DNA from: Methylotenera sp965234545
GTDB lineage: Bacteria; Pseudomonadota; Gammaproteobacteria; Burkholderiales; Methylophilaceae
Direction: 5' to 3'
Assembly (NCBI GenBank): GCA_965234545.1
Contig: OZ248348.1
Span: 1,240,001 to 1,304,000 of the forward strand
Length of the DNA: 64,000 nucleotides
Numbering within the stretch: the stretch's first letter is position 1; the number at the start of each line of letters is the position of its first letter. Shown here piece by piece: positions 1-9,400 of the stretch. The position numbers and the translations under genes were made by a program. The notes under the pieces were generated by a model, which was not told the DNA's origin, made no database searches, and worked only from the letters and a program-made list of their open reading frames with translations.

Positions 1-332
1 GCGGCTTTCACGTTAAGCATGTCCAACACCGGTATGCCTTCGGTAATGCATATAATCAGACCGACCCCGGCGTCACAGGCTTCCAAGATGGAATCCGCGG
101 CGAAGGCAGGCGGCACGTAGATGACGCTGGCCGTGGCCGCGGTTTGCTTGACCGCCTCACGCATGGTATTAAAAACCGGCAATCCTAAATGCGACTGCCC
201 ACCTTTACCCGGCGTGACACCACCGACCATTTTTGTGCCGTAAGCCAAGGCTTGCTCAGAATGAAAACTGCCTTGCTTGCCAGTGAACCCTTGGCATAGC
301 ACTTTGGTGCTGCTGTTAACTAATATACTCAT
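1..332 (-). CDS. sucD: Succinyl-CoA ligase alpha subunit, N-terminal part (runs off left edge)
   Basis: Alpha subunit of succinyl-CoA synthetase, a TCA-cycle enzyme that interconverts succinyl-CoA and succinate with formation of ATP or GTP. The minus strand from the ATG at 332 reads MSILVNSSTKVLCQGFTGKQ, followed by GTKMVGGVTPGKGG, the typical CoA-binding Rossmann start of SucD. About 110 residues are visible and the rest lies outside the window. It follows sucC by 26 bases on the same strand, the usual sucCD order. Identification is secure; the catalytic phospho-histidine lies beyond the edge. Confidence 0.95.
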   Translation of the reverse strand, partial: MSILVNSSTKVLCQGFTGKQGSFHSEQALAYGTKMVGGVTPGKGGQSHLGLPVFNTMREAVKQTAATASVIYVPPAFAADSILEACDAGVGLIICITEGIPVLDMLNVKA

Positions 333-358
333 AATGTTTTACTTTTTATAATCGTTTA

Positions 359-1519
359 TTAAGCCACGCTTAAGACTGCTTGCTTAGCGGCGTCGGTTAA
401 GCCATCCGCGGAGATAATATTCAGGCCGCTGGATTGTAGCATTTGCTTACCCAATTCCACGTTGGTGCCCTCTAGGCGCACGATTACTGGAATTTGCATG
501 CCCACGTCTTTCACCGCGGTAATGATGCCTTCGGCTATGATGTCGCAACGCATGATGCCGCCGAATATGTTAACCAATATGGCTTTAACATTCGGGTCAG
601 CCATAATGATCTTAAAGGCTTTGGTCACCGTCTCCGCAGTGGCACCGCCGCCCACATCCAAAAAGTTAGCCGGTGCACCGCCGTGCAATTTAATTAAATC
701 CATGGTGGCCATGGCCAGGCCGGCGCCGTTAACCATGCACCCTATGTTGCCGTTTAATGCTATGTAATTTAAGCCAGCATGATGCGCCACCGCTTCCTTG
801 CTGTCCTCTTGCGACCAATCACGCTGTTCGGCCAAGGCTTTTTGCCTATACAACGCGTTATCGTCCACACTCATTTTGCAATCCAAGGCAAACAGCTTGC
901 CGTCCGTGGTCACAATCAATGGGTTGATTTCCAACAAGGCCAAATCGTTTTCTTTAAACAAGCGGTACAAGCCTTTTAACAAACGGCTGAATGCAGCAAT
1001 TTGATCGCCGACTAAATCCAGCTTAAAGGCCAAGTTACGCGCTTGGTAATCCACCAAACCGTTTAAAGGGCTGCACACCTCTTGCAAAATCTTTTCTGGG
1101 CTGACTTGTGCGATTTCCTCTATGTCCATGCCGCCAGCACTGGAGGCCACCACCACGATGCGTTCCAAGCTTCTGTCCACCAACATGGACAAATACAATT
1201 CGCGGGCAATCGGCAAGGTTTCTTCTATGAGCACTTGATTAACCGGTTGGCCATCGGGTGCATTTTGGTAAGTCACCAAGGTTTTACCTAGCAACTCGCT
1301 GGCCACCATTTGCGCCTCGGCAGAGGATTTAACCACTTTTACACCACCGGCTTTACCGCGACCACCGGCATGCACTTGGGCTTTCACCACCCAAGCTGGG
1401 CTGTCTATCTCTGAGGTGACCGTCGGGGTTTGTTTGGCTACCGAAATCACTTGACCACGCGGCACGGGAATGCCGTATTTCTGCAGCAAGGTTTTGGCTT
1501 GGTATTCGTGCAAATTCAT
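359..1519 (-). CDS. sucC: Succinyl-CoA ligase [ADP-forming] beta subunit
   Basis: Beta subunit of succinyl-CoA synthetase (386 residues, normal for the family). It carries the ATP-grasp nucleotide-binding domain and partners with SucD just downstream. The start was set at the ATG giving MNLHEYQAKTLLQKYGIPVP, the family's conserved N-terminus; the reading frame continues 39 codons further upstream, but that part has no family resemblance. Motifs include HAGGRGKAGGVK in the ATP-grasp domain, EINPLIVT, and the glycine-rich NGAGLAMATMD and VNIFGGIMRCD in the C-terminal CoA-ligase domain. I see no strong ribosome-binding site. Confidence 0.95.
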   Translation of the reverse strand: MNLHEYQAKTLLQKYGIPVPRGQVISVAKQTPTVTSEIDSPAWVVKAQVHAGGRGKAGGVKVVKSSAEAQMVASELLGKTLVTYQNAPDGQPVNQVLIEETLPIARELYLSMLVDRSLERIVVVASSAGGMDIEEIAQVSPEKILQEVCSPLNGLVDYQARNLAFKLDLVGDQIAAFSRLLKGLYRLFKENDLALLEINPLIVTTDGKLFALDCKMSVDDNALYRQKALAEQRDWSQEDSKEAVAHHAGLNYIALNGNIGCMVNGAGLAMATMDLIKLHGGAPANFLDVGGGATAETVTKAFKIIMADPNVKAILVNIFGGIMRCDIIAEGIITAVKDVGMQIPVIVRLEGTNVELGKQMLQSSGLNIISADGLTDAAKQAVLSVA

Positions 1520-1639
1520 AGCAATACAATTCAAAATAAATGGTATGCACATTTTCGCCCAATTCAGGCAAATGCGCCAGCTTTGGCGGCATATTCTATG
1601 GCCATCGCGCAACAAGCCACGCCTGCGTTTGGCCATGTG

Positions 1640-1645
1640 TATAAT
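1640..1645 (+). promoter_or_regulatory. Candidate -10 element of serB
   Basis: An exact TATAAT lies 26 bases before the serB start codon, in the divergent sucC/serB spacer. No convincing -35 hexamer stands 17 bases upstream, so the promoter is only suggested. Confidence 0.35.
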
Positions 1646-1671
1646 GGCTATTTTTTAATTAAGTCACCCTT

Positions 1672-2511
1672 ATGCGTTTAGTTGTTCAAGGTTCTGCCAT
1701 CCGCCACGCCCATCTGGCGCACATCCATCAGCTGAGTGCTACCAGTGTGCAATTCGTGCAAACGGGCGCCCACGCTTATTATTTAGCCAATCAGACGCAA
1801 GCCTTGCCGGCCGTGCAAGCGTTTTGCGCCGAGCAACAGATCGATTGCAGCTACTTGCCTGACCAGCAAGTCTTAGCCAAATTTGGCTTATGCGTGATGG
1901 ACATGGACTCCACCCTCATCAGCATAGAGTGCATAGACGAAATTGCCGACATGGTAGGCTTAAAACCCCAAGTGGCCGCCATCACCGAGCGCGCCATGCA
2001 AGGCGAATTGGATTTTGCGCAAAGCTTGCGTCAACGCGTGGCCTTACTTAAAGGCTTATCAGAAGCGGATTTAATGCGCGTACTCAATGAGCGCTTGACG
2101 CTCAACCCGGGCGCAGTGGAGTGGATAGCCGCCTGCAAAAAAAATAACATCACCACTTTATTGGTCTCGGGCGGCTTCACCTTTTTTGCCGATAAAGTTA
2201 AAGCCATGTTGGGCTTAGATTACGCCGTGTCGAATCAACTGGAAATAGTGGATGGCAAACTGACTGGCGGCATTATCGGCGACATCGTCGACGCCCAGCG
2301 TAAAGCCGATGAGTTAGGCCAATTGCGCGACCGCTTAGGCTTAACGGCGGCGCAAACCATCGCCATAGGCGACGGCGCAAACGACCTGAAGATGATGGGG
2401 GTGGCCGGCATCGGTGTGGCTTACCATGCCAAGCCCATTGTTCAAACGCAAGCCACTTACGCGCTCAACCACAGCGGTCTAGATGGCGTGATGCATTTAC
2501 TCAGCACTTAA
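1672..2511 (+). CDS. serB: Phosphoserine phosphatase
   Basis: Final enzyme of serine biosynthesis; hydrolyses O-phosphoserine in the cytoplasm. It is a 279-residue HAD-superfamily protein. The nucleophile motif is MDMDSTLISIECIDEIAD (DxDxT), motif II is LLVSGGFTFFADK (conserved SGG), and motif IV is IGDGANDLKMM (GDGxND). The about 80 residues before the HAD domain form a short N-terminal domain, as in many proteobacterial SerB proteins. It is divergent from sucC, and its last 15 bases overlap the end of the convergent DUF455 gene. Confidence 0.94.
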   Translation: MRLVVQGSAIRHAHLAHIHQLSATSVQFVQTGAHAYYLANQTQALPAVQAFCAEQQIDCSYLPDQQVLAKFGLCVMDMDSTLISIECIDEIADMVGLKPQVAAITERAMQGELDFAQSLRQRVALLKGLSEADLMRVLNERLTLNPGAVEWIAACKKNNITTLLVSGGFTFFADKVKAMLGLDYAVSNQLEIVDGKLTGGIIGDIVDAQRKADELGQLRDRLGLTAAQTIAIGDGANDLKMMGVAGIGVAYHAKPIVQTQATYALNHSGLDGVMHLLST

Positions 2512-3312
2512 GGCGCTTAACTCCGCCTCGGTAAACCCCGCCTCACGTCTGGCGGCCAAATTGAATGGCCCGCGCAATTTAGGCGCCAGGTAAGTCACGC
2601 ACAAGGCTTCAAAGGTAGGCAAGGGCGCCACGCCTTGTTGTTGGCATAAGTAGTTAAACCAACGGTTACCTATGGCCACGTGGCCCACTTCATCACGCAA
2701 GGTGATGTCCAATATCGCCGCTGCCAATGCATCGCCGGCTTGCGCTAACTTTGCACGTAAAGCCGGCAAGGCGTCCAAGCCTCGGGCCTCCATGGTGCGT
2801 GGCACCAAGGCCATGCGCGCTAAGACATCGTGTTTGGTTTTGTCGACCATCTCCCACAAGCTGTTGTGCGCATCAAAGTCGCCGTAGGCAAAGCCCAAAT
2901 GCTGCAAATGGTCTTTTAATAAATTGAAATGGCCGGCTTCCTCGCTCGCCACTTTAAGCCAATCGGCATAATAATCAGTTGGCATGCCATCAAATCGCCA
3001 GATTGCATCCAAGGCTAAATTAATCGCATTGAACTCGATGTGGCATAAGGCGTGGATCAAGGCAGCACGGCCTGCCACGGTGTTCATGGCGCGGCGCTTA
3101 ACCTGCAACGGCGGGACCAATACCGGCTTGGCCGGTCGGCCTGGGATGGCTAAATCAGAATGCAGTTTAGCCGTAACATCAAGCGTCAGCAGTCTTTGCT
3201 GCCAATCCAACAAAAGCCGGTTAACGGCGAAAGATTTAAGTGCCGGATCCGGCTCAGCTAAGTAAGCCAAGGCCAACTGACGCAGCTCATTAGGGGCAGC
3301 CATAGGACGCAT
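2497..3312 (-). CDS. DUF455 ferritin-like protein
   Basis: A 271-residue DUF455-family protein with a ferritin-like four-helix fold expected to bind two metals. Supporting motifs are HALCHIEFNAINLALDAIWRF (E and H ligands), ASEEAGHFNLLKDHL (EExxH) and TLRDEVGHVAIGNRW (ExxH). These are carboxylate/histidine pairs typical of diiron proteins. The biochemical role of DUF455 is not established to my knowledge. It follows the propeller gene by 12 bases and is probably cotranscribed with the cytochrome/flavoprotein genes upstream. The ATG at 3303 (residue 4) is an alternative start. Confidence 0.8.
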   Translation of the reverse strand: MRPMAAPNELRQLALAYLAEPDPALKSFAVNRLLLDWQQRLLTLDVTAKLHSDLAIPGRPAKPVLVPPLQVKRRAMNTVAGRAALIHALCHIEFNAINLALDAIWRFDGMPTDYYADWLKVASEEAGHFNLLKDHLQHLGFAYGDFDAHNSLWEMVDKTKHDVLARMALVPRTMEARGLDALPALRAKLAQAGDALAAAILDITLRDEVGHVAIGNRWFNYLCQQQGVAPLPTFEALCVTYLAPKLRGPFNLAARREAGFTEAELSALSAE

Positions 3313-3324
3313 GTAAAGGGCAGG

Positions 3325-4185
3325 TTAAGGTAAAACGATAAAATCCAACTCACCGGCTTTCATGTCTGGCACCATCAAGATTTTTTCGTCTTTCGTCAGC
3401 GCAATGTCCGCTGCCGATTGGTAGGTAGCAGCCAAGGGCGTGACTTCGCCGTTCATGTCCAAGCGGAATACTTTGCCATTTTTCCAATCGCTAACAAACA
3501 TGCTGCCATTGGCATGGTGCACCACCCCATCGCCGCCGCCAAAGCCTCCCGCTATGTCTAGCAGCTGCTTGGTGGCGAGGTTATAGCTGTACAAAATACC
3601 GGAGGCAAAATCCACCACCATCAATACGTCACCGGTGTCGTCCATTAACAGACCGTTAGGTGCCAAAATCCGGTTGTCTTGCTGACCGTTAATGAGCAAG
3701 CGCACCTGGCCTTGGGCATTAATTTGGTAAACAGCGCCGCCCTTGCCCTTTAAGTCGCCGCTGTCACTGACGTATAAATTGCCCGCCAGATCGGCTTCCA
3801 AATCATTCAAAAATAGCGGCGTGACTGGGAAGGCCGTGGCGGCAGCAAATACCTCGGCCTGGCCTTGCTTGGGCCCACTTAAAGCTAGCTTTAAGATGCG
3901 TTTATTGTCTGCCACATAAAGTGACTGACCTATGATGGCCAAGCCTTTAGGGTCATCCAAGCCTTTAGCAAACAGCGTCACATGCCCCGCTTCGATGACA
4001 CTGATTTGGCCGTCGCCGTCCACGCCAAAGCCATTGATCTCAGAGACAAACACCCGACCATCGGTCGCTTGCACCACCGATTCCGGCATTTTCAACCCGC
4101 TGATTTTTTGTGTGCTTAACGGGGCAGCCTGAGCCACAGGAATTAAGGCACTCAACAATAAGGCCATTAATGTGTGTTTGGTCAT
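3325..4185 (-). CDS. Exported NHL/SMP-30-like beta-propeller protein
   Basis: A 286-residue periplasmic or secreted protein with a clear signal peptide (MTKHTLMALLLSALIPVAQA). The mature part is built of repeated strands of propeller type: ESVVQATDGRVFVSEING, DPKGLAIIGQSLYVADN, FLNDLEADLAGNLYVSDSG and ANGSMFVSDWKNGKVFRLD. They resemble SMP-30/gluconolactonase or NHL sensor proteins. No catalytic assignment is possible by eye. It begins 21 bases after the FccB-like gene, which suggests a shared transcript and perhaps a periplasmic function tied to that redox pair. Confidence 0.7.
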   Translation of the reverse strand: MTKHTLMALLLSALIPVAQAAPLSTQKISGLKMPESVVQATDGRVFVSEINGFGVDGDGQISVIEAGHVTLFAKGLDDPKGLAIIGQSLYVADNKRILKLALSGPKQGQAEVFAAATAFPVTPLFLNDLEADLAGNLYVSDSGDLKGKGGAVYQINAQGQVRLLINGQQDNRILAPNGLLMDDTGDVLMVVDFASGILYSYNLATKQLLDIAGGFGGGDGVVHHANGSMFVSDWKNGKVFRLDMNGEVTPLAATYQSAADIALTKDEKILMVPDMKAGELDFIVLP

Positions 4186-4206
4186 GATTATTTCCTATGC
4201 ATGTAG

Positions 4207-5481
4207 TTAACTGAGCGTATCGGCCCAGATGTTGTTGGCCCATGCGTGGGCATAGCCTGCTTCTTTTTCATTGGGGCTGATGGACACGCCCCCACCCTCG
4301 GCCGACACCATCATTTTCTTGCCGGCGTCATAACGGTAAACGTTGGCCACGTGCATGGCCGCATGATCGTTGATGAAGCTGTAACAGGTGTTAGCAAACA
4401 CCGGCGCGGCATCAGGCAGATTACCACTCATCAATTGCACAATGGCGCTGGCGCAAACCTTGGCTTGGTTGGTCGCCATGTGCGCGGATTTTGGCAAACC
4501 CGCTGCCACGCTGTCACCTAACACGTGCACGTCAGGCACCAACTTGGATTCGTAAGTTAGAAAATTCACGTCGCACCAAGGGTAGTCTTTTTCCGTCAAA
4601 CCCGCTACTTGGGCTATTTTACCCGCCCGTTGCGGCGGAATAAAGTTCAGCACGTCGGCTTTGATCGTATCAAACTCGGTGCTGACCGTTTTACTGGCCA
4701 GATCGACATGGGTGATGGCATTGTCTGCGCGGTAATTGATGATACCGGCATAGGTTTCGTTAAATACTTTAGCAAACAAGCCTTTTTTGGAAATGATTTC
4801 CGCGTTGGCATCGAGCACGATCACCTTACTTTTGCCCTTGTGCTTTTTGAAATAACTGGCCACTTGGCAAGCGCGTTCATAAGGGCCAGGCGGGCAACGA
4901 TACGGCGCCTTGGGTACGTTCATGACAAACACCCCGCCGTCTGCCATGGCCTCCAACTGTTGCCGTAAATTGACCGTTTGCCAACCGGCTTTCCAGGCAT
5001 GCGGCACTTGTTTTTGCGCGTCCAAGCTGGCCAACATAGGCCATTCTTGGTAATTAAAATCCACGCCCGGGGCCACGATCAATCGGTCGTAACTGAGTGT
5101 GCCGCCCAGCATGTTGATTTTCTTAAGGGAGGCGTCAATGGCCGTCACCGTATCATGCCTAAAAATAACACCGTGATTGGCCTGCAAGCCATCGTAGCCA
5201 AAGGTCAGGTCGTTGATGCTCTTGCTGCCACCCAGAACCAAATTGCTCATGGGGCAGGATACAAACTGGCGGTTGGCCTCAATCAGCACCACCTCGATGG
5301 CCCCCAAGCTCCACAAGCGCAAGTATTTCGCTGCCGTGGCACCGGCGTAGCCACCGCCTATGATGACCACGCGACCCAAGGGCGGCTTGCTGGCCATGGC
5401 CAAGCTGCGGCTGCTAGCCAAAACCAAGCCCGTTGCGCCTATGGCCTTGATGAAAGCCCGTCTATTAATCGGCTCAGCCAT
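4207..5481 (-). CDS. Flavocytochrome c sulfide dehydrogenase-like flavoprotein (FccB/SoxF family)
   Basis: A 424-residue FAD-dependent oxidoreductase of the sulfide dehydrogenase flavoprotein family, probably acting in the periplasm with a c-type cytochrome. The N-terminus has a twin-arginine signal (NRRAFIKAIGATGLVLA), consistent with export of a folded flavoprotein. The FAD dinucleotide-binding motif is GRVVIIGGGYAGATAAKYLR. The Cys in FVSCPMSN (residue 76) is at the position that binds FAD covalently in characterised FccB; further cysteines occur in YRCPPGPYERAC and FANTCYSF. It overlaps the upstream cytochrome gene by 8 bases, indicating translational coupling. Sulfide as substrate is inferred from family and context; other FccB-like proteins have unknown donors. 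Confidence 0.82.
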   Translation of the reverse strand: MAEPINRRAFIKAIGATGLVLASSRSLAMASKPPLGRVVIIGGGYAGATAAKYLRLWSLGAIEVVLIEANRQFVSCPMSNLVLGGSKSINDLTFGYDGLQANHGVIFRHDTVTAIDASLKKINMLGGTLSYDRLIVAPGVDFNYQEWPMLASLDAQKQVPHAWKAGWQTVNLRQQLEAMADGGVFVMNVPKAPYRCPPGPYERACQVASYFKKHKGKSKVIVLDANAEIISKKGLFAKVFNETYAGIINYRADNAITHVDLASKTVSTEFDTIKADVLNFIPPQRAGKIAQVAGLTEKDYPWCDVNFLTYESKLVPDVHVLGDSVAAGLPKSAHMATNQAKVCASAIVQLMSGNLPDAAPVFANTCYSFINDHAAMHVANVYRYDAGKKMMVSAEGGGVSISPNEKEAGYAHAWANNIWADTLS

Positions 5482-5890
5482 GCTCGGCCTCTAATTTTTG
5501 CGAGCTTAAGGGTGGACGTATGACGCGCTTTTGCATGGAAAAATGCGTGGCCAGCATGTCGATTTCCTCCAAGCTTAAACCCCTGCTGTGTTGGTGCATG
5601 ATGGTGGCCTTGCGCGTGCCGTCCCTAAAGCCTAGCAATTTGCTTAACAGGTCCTCACGGGTCCTGCCAGCTAAGACCGGGTTATTCTCCTCACTGAGAT
5701 TGCCCCCCTCTTTTACTATGGCGTTGCCTTGCGTGCCGTGACAGGCGGCGCAAGAGGCCGCCAAAGTGCGCACGTGGGTGGCTTGCTCGGGGCTAAATGA
5801 AAACACCCCATCGGCATGGCCAATTATGGGCCACAGCGATGGGGTGATGAGGCTAGCTAGCAGTAAGCAAAAAGACGATGCGGTTTTCAT
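5474..5890 (-). CDS. Monohaem cytochrome c, putative FccA-like partner
   Basis: A 138-residue exported cytochrome c with signal peptide MKTASSFCLLLASLITPSLW. It has a single haem-binding motif CAACH in LAASCAACHGTQGNAI and a downstream methionine (MHQHSRGLSLEEIDMLATHF) that could be the axial ligand. It overlaps the flavoprotein gene by 8 bases, so the pair probably forms an FccAB-like complex in which the cytochrome takes electrons from FAD. An AGGGGG stretch 5 bases before the ATG supports the start. It is shorter than dihaem FccA, matching the one-haem type. Confidence 0.85.
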   Translation of the reverse strand: MKTASSFCLLLASLITPSLWPIIGHADGVFSFSPEQATHVRTLAASCAACHGTQGNAIVKEGGNLSEENNPVLAGRTREDLLSKLLGFRDGTRKATIMHQHSRGLSLEEIDMLATHFSMQKRVIRPPLSSQKLEAEHG

Positions 5891-5918
5891 CGGACCCCCT
5901 GCTTTCCGCTCAGGCTTA

Positions 5919-6407
5919 TTAGAAACAACGCTCTTCTAAGCAGCCGTCTTCTTTCACGCCTAATTTAGTTAACAACTCCACCATGGGTTTGTCGTTAACG
6001 TCTTTAACCGCACGCAAGATAGACACATCGGCTTTTAATTTGATGTTGATGTCGGCACCACTGGCCGCCAACAATTTGACCATCTCTGGGTAACCATTGA
6101 ATACCGCTAGGTGAAATGCGGTGTTGTGCGATAGGGGGTGGATGTAATTTAAATCGCCACCTTTGCTAACCATGTATTTAACCACTTCCAATTGGTTTTT
6201 ATTGGCCGCCATTTGGATGGGTGACCAAGCAAACGATTTGTAATTGGCATTAGCGGCATCGGCTTCCACGTATTTCTTAACGATTTTCATGTTGCCACTG
6301 GTGATGGCCTCAACAAATTCAATCGCGTCATCGTCAGATACAGCGGCCATGGCGTTCATGGAAAAACTTAAAACGATTGCAGCTAACAAGGTGTTCAAAA
6401 ATTTCAT
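5919..6407 (-). CDS. Exported ankyrin-repeat protein
   Basis: A small (162 residues) protein with signal peptide MKFLNTLLAAIVLSFSMNAMA and about three ankyrin repeats (WSPIQMAANKNQLEVVKYMV, NTAFHLAVFNGYPEMVKLLA, VSILRAVKDVNDKPMVELLT). The C-terminus ends CLEERCF, a possible disulfide pair. The start was placed at 6407 because GGAG stands 9 bases before that ATG and the signal peptide then begins normally; a start 15 bases upstream is possible. The function is unknown. It lies 28 bases before the cytochrome gene on the same strand and may share its transcript. Confidence 0.78.
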   Translation of the reverse strand: MKFLNTLLAAIVLSFSMNAMAAVSDDDAIEFVEAITSGNMKIVKKYVEADAANANYKSFAWSPIQMAANKNQLEVVKYMVSKGGDLNYIHPLSHNTAFHLAVFNGYPEMVKLLAASGADINIKLKADVSILRAVKDVNDKPMVELLTKLGVKEDGCLEERCF

Positions 6408-6443
6408 GTTACTTATCTCCAAGGTTGTTTTTATAGTTCATTC

Positions 6444-9400
6444 TTAATTAATGTGGCGTCTTGCATTGCGGAACATACGAATCCAAGCACTGTCTTCACC
6501 GTCCCCACAACGCTGCCAAGTATTTTGCACGTTGCGTATAACCCGCTCAGGATGAGGCATCATAATACTAAATCGGCCGTCTGTGCTGGTTAATCCGGTT
6601 AGCCCTTGTGGCGAACCATTCGGGTTATACGGATAAGTCGTGGTTGGCTGAGCAGCGTGATCAATGAAACGCATGGTCACTAACTTATTGGCCAACAGAC
6701 CATTGACTGCGCTCGCGTCAGAAAATTCCGCATAACCTTCACCGTGTGCGACGGCTATCGGCATTTTACTGCCGGCCATGCCTTTAAAGAACAAGGACGG
6801 GCTGTCCAACACTTCCACCATGGCTAAACGCGCTTCAAACTGCTCGGATTGGTTGCGTACAAAATGCGGCCAATGAGCGGCACCCGGAATCAACTCGCGC
6901 AAATTGCTCATCATCTGGCAACCGTTGCACACACCCAAGGCAAAGCTATCGGAACGAGCAAAAAAGGCCGCGAACTCATCGCGTGCACGGGCATTGAAAA
7001 GAATGGACTTGGCCCAGCCTTCGCCGGCACCCAATACGTCACCGTAAGAGAAGCCACCGCAAGCAACAAAGCCAGCGAAATCGGCCAAGCTCACTCGGCC
7101 GGCAATCACGTCACTCATGTGCACGTCAAAAGTAGCAAAACCGGCGCGATCGAACGAGGCCGCCATTTCCACCTGACCATTCACACCTTGCTCACGCAAG
7201 ATGGCCATTTTGGGACGCGCACCTGCATTGATATAAGGCGCAGCCACGTTGTCGTTCACATCAAAGCTTAATTCGCTAAATAAGCCGCGGTTGTTCACGT
7301 CTAAAATCTTGTCGTACTCTTGTTGCGCACAGACTGGATTATCACGCAGCGATTGCATGCGGTAGGTGGTTTCCGACCACATGCGGTGCAAGTTAACCCG
7401 GCTGTCGCTGAACACGGCTTTACCGTGTTGCTTGATCGCTATGCGCTCGCCCTGCACCACCTCACCGATAACGTGGGCCAAGCCATTAAACTGCGCGGCA
7501 ATCGCCGTCGCTTGATCGGCTGGCACTTGGATAACGGCACCTAGCTCTTCGTTGTATAAAATGCTGGCGATGTCGCCTGGCAAAGCAGACAGATCGATTT
7601 GCAAGCCGCAATGGCCGGCAAAAGCCATTTCTACTAGGGTGGTGAATAAACCGCCGTCGGATCTATCGTGGTAAGCCAGCAATTTACCGGTCGCATTCAA
7701 GGCTTGTATGCTGTTGAAGAAATGCTTTAATTGCGCGGCATCGTCTACATCCGGCGCCTCGTTACCCAAGGCGCCGTAAACTTGCGCCAAACTGGAACCG
7801 CCCATGCGATTTTTACCGGCACCCAAGTCAATTAAAATTAACCTAGTATCGCCGTCGGTTTGCAATTGCGGGGTAAGGGTTTTGCGCGCATCCGGCGTGG
7901 CGGCAAACGCTGTCACCACCAAGGATATAGGCGAGGTCACGGCTTTATCTTGGCCGTTTTCTTGCCACACGGTTTTCATGCTCATGGAGTCTTTGCCGAC
8001 CGGTATGCTGATGCCCAATTCCGGGCACAATGCCATGCCCACCGCTTTTACCGTGGCATACAGGGCAGCATCTTCGCCGGCGTGACCGGCTGGCGCCATC
8101 CAGTTGGCCGACAATTTCAATTCACTGATGTCGTCTACCAAGCAGGCCGCCATATTGGTTAGCGCTTCGCCTATGGCCATGCGTCCCGATGCCGGCGCGT
8201 CTATCAAGGCCAGCGGCGCTTTTTCACCTATGGCAAAGGCTTCACCGCAATAGGTTTCATAGCCAGCCAAGGTCACCGCCACATCGGCCACCGGCACTTG
8301 CCATGGACCGACCATTTGCTCGCGCGCCACCAAACCGGTGACCGAACGGTCGCCTATGGTGATTAAGAAAGTTTTATCGGCCACACCTGGCAGGCGTAAC
8401 ACGCGTGCCGCGGCCTCTTGCAAATCGATGTTGGCGGTAGCAAACGGGCTTAATTGACGGCTGGTGCTTTTAACATCGCGCGTCATTTTAGGCGGCTTGC
8501 CCAACAACACCGACATATCCATGTCCACTGGCTTGTTGGCAAAATGGCTGTCGGCCACGGTCAAATGCCGCTCGGCTGTCGCCACACCAACCACCGCAAA
8601 CGGGCAGCGCTCGCGCTCGCATATCGCTTTGAAGCGTGGCAAATCGGCTTGCAATATGGCCATCACGTAACGCTCTTGCGCTTCGTTACTCCACAATTCG
8701 CGTGGTGACATGCCCGGTTCTTCGTTGTGCACGTCACGCAATTGGAAAGTTGCGCCGACGCCGGCATCGTTGACCAATTCCGGGAAGGCATTGGAAATAC
8801 CGCCGGCCCCGACATCGTGTATGCTCAAAATTGGGTTGGCCTCACCCAATTGCCAGCAACGGTCTATCACTTCTTGCGCGCGTCTTTCCAATTCTGGGTT
8901 ACCGCGTTGCACCGAATCAAAATCCAGATTTTCTACGTTGCTGCCGGTGTCCATGCTAGAAGCAGCGCTGCCTCCTAACCCAATCAACATGGCTGGGCCG
9001 CCTAATTGAATGAGGGCCGCACCTGCAGGAATTGGGTTCTTTTTAGCATGCTGGGCAGAAATATTGCCTATGCCGCCAGCCAACATAATCGGCTTATGGT
9101 AGCCACGCATTTCGCTTTGACCCTTGGCATCCACACTGGCCAATTCAAAGGTGCGGAAATAACCGGCAATGTTAGGCCGTCCAAATTCATTGCTGTAGGT
9201 CGCGCCGCCCAAGGGGCCGTCTATCATGATTTGGAACGGTGAAGCGATCCGACCCGGCTTGCCGTAAGCGGCTTGCTCCCAAGGTTGAATGAAATCGGGT
9301 ATGGCCAAATTGGATACGGAGAAACCGCTTAGGCCGGCTTTAGGCTTGGAGCCGCTACCGGTTGCGCCTTCGTCACGAATTTCGCCGCCGGCCCCAGTCG

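Noticed and set aside
1520..1636. 39-codon N-terminal extension of sucC
   Set aside because: The family start MNLHEYQ lies downstream; the extra residues are basic and unrelated.
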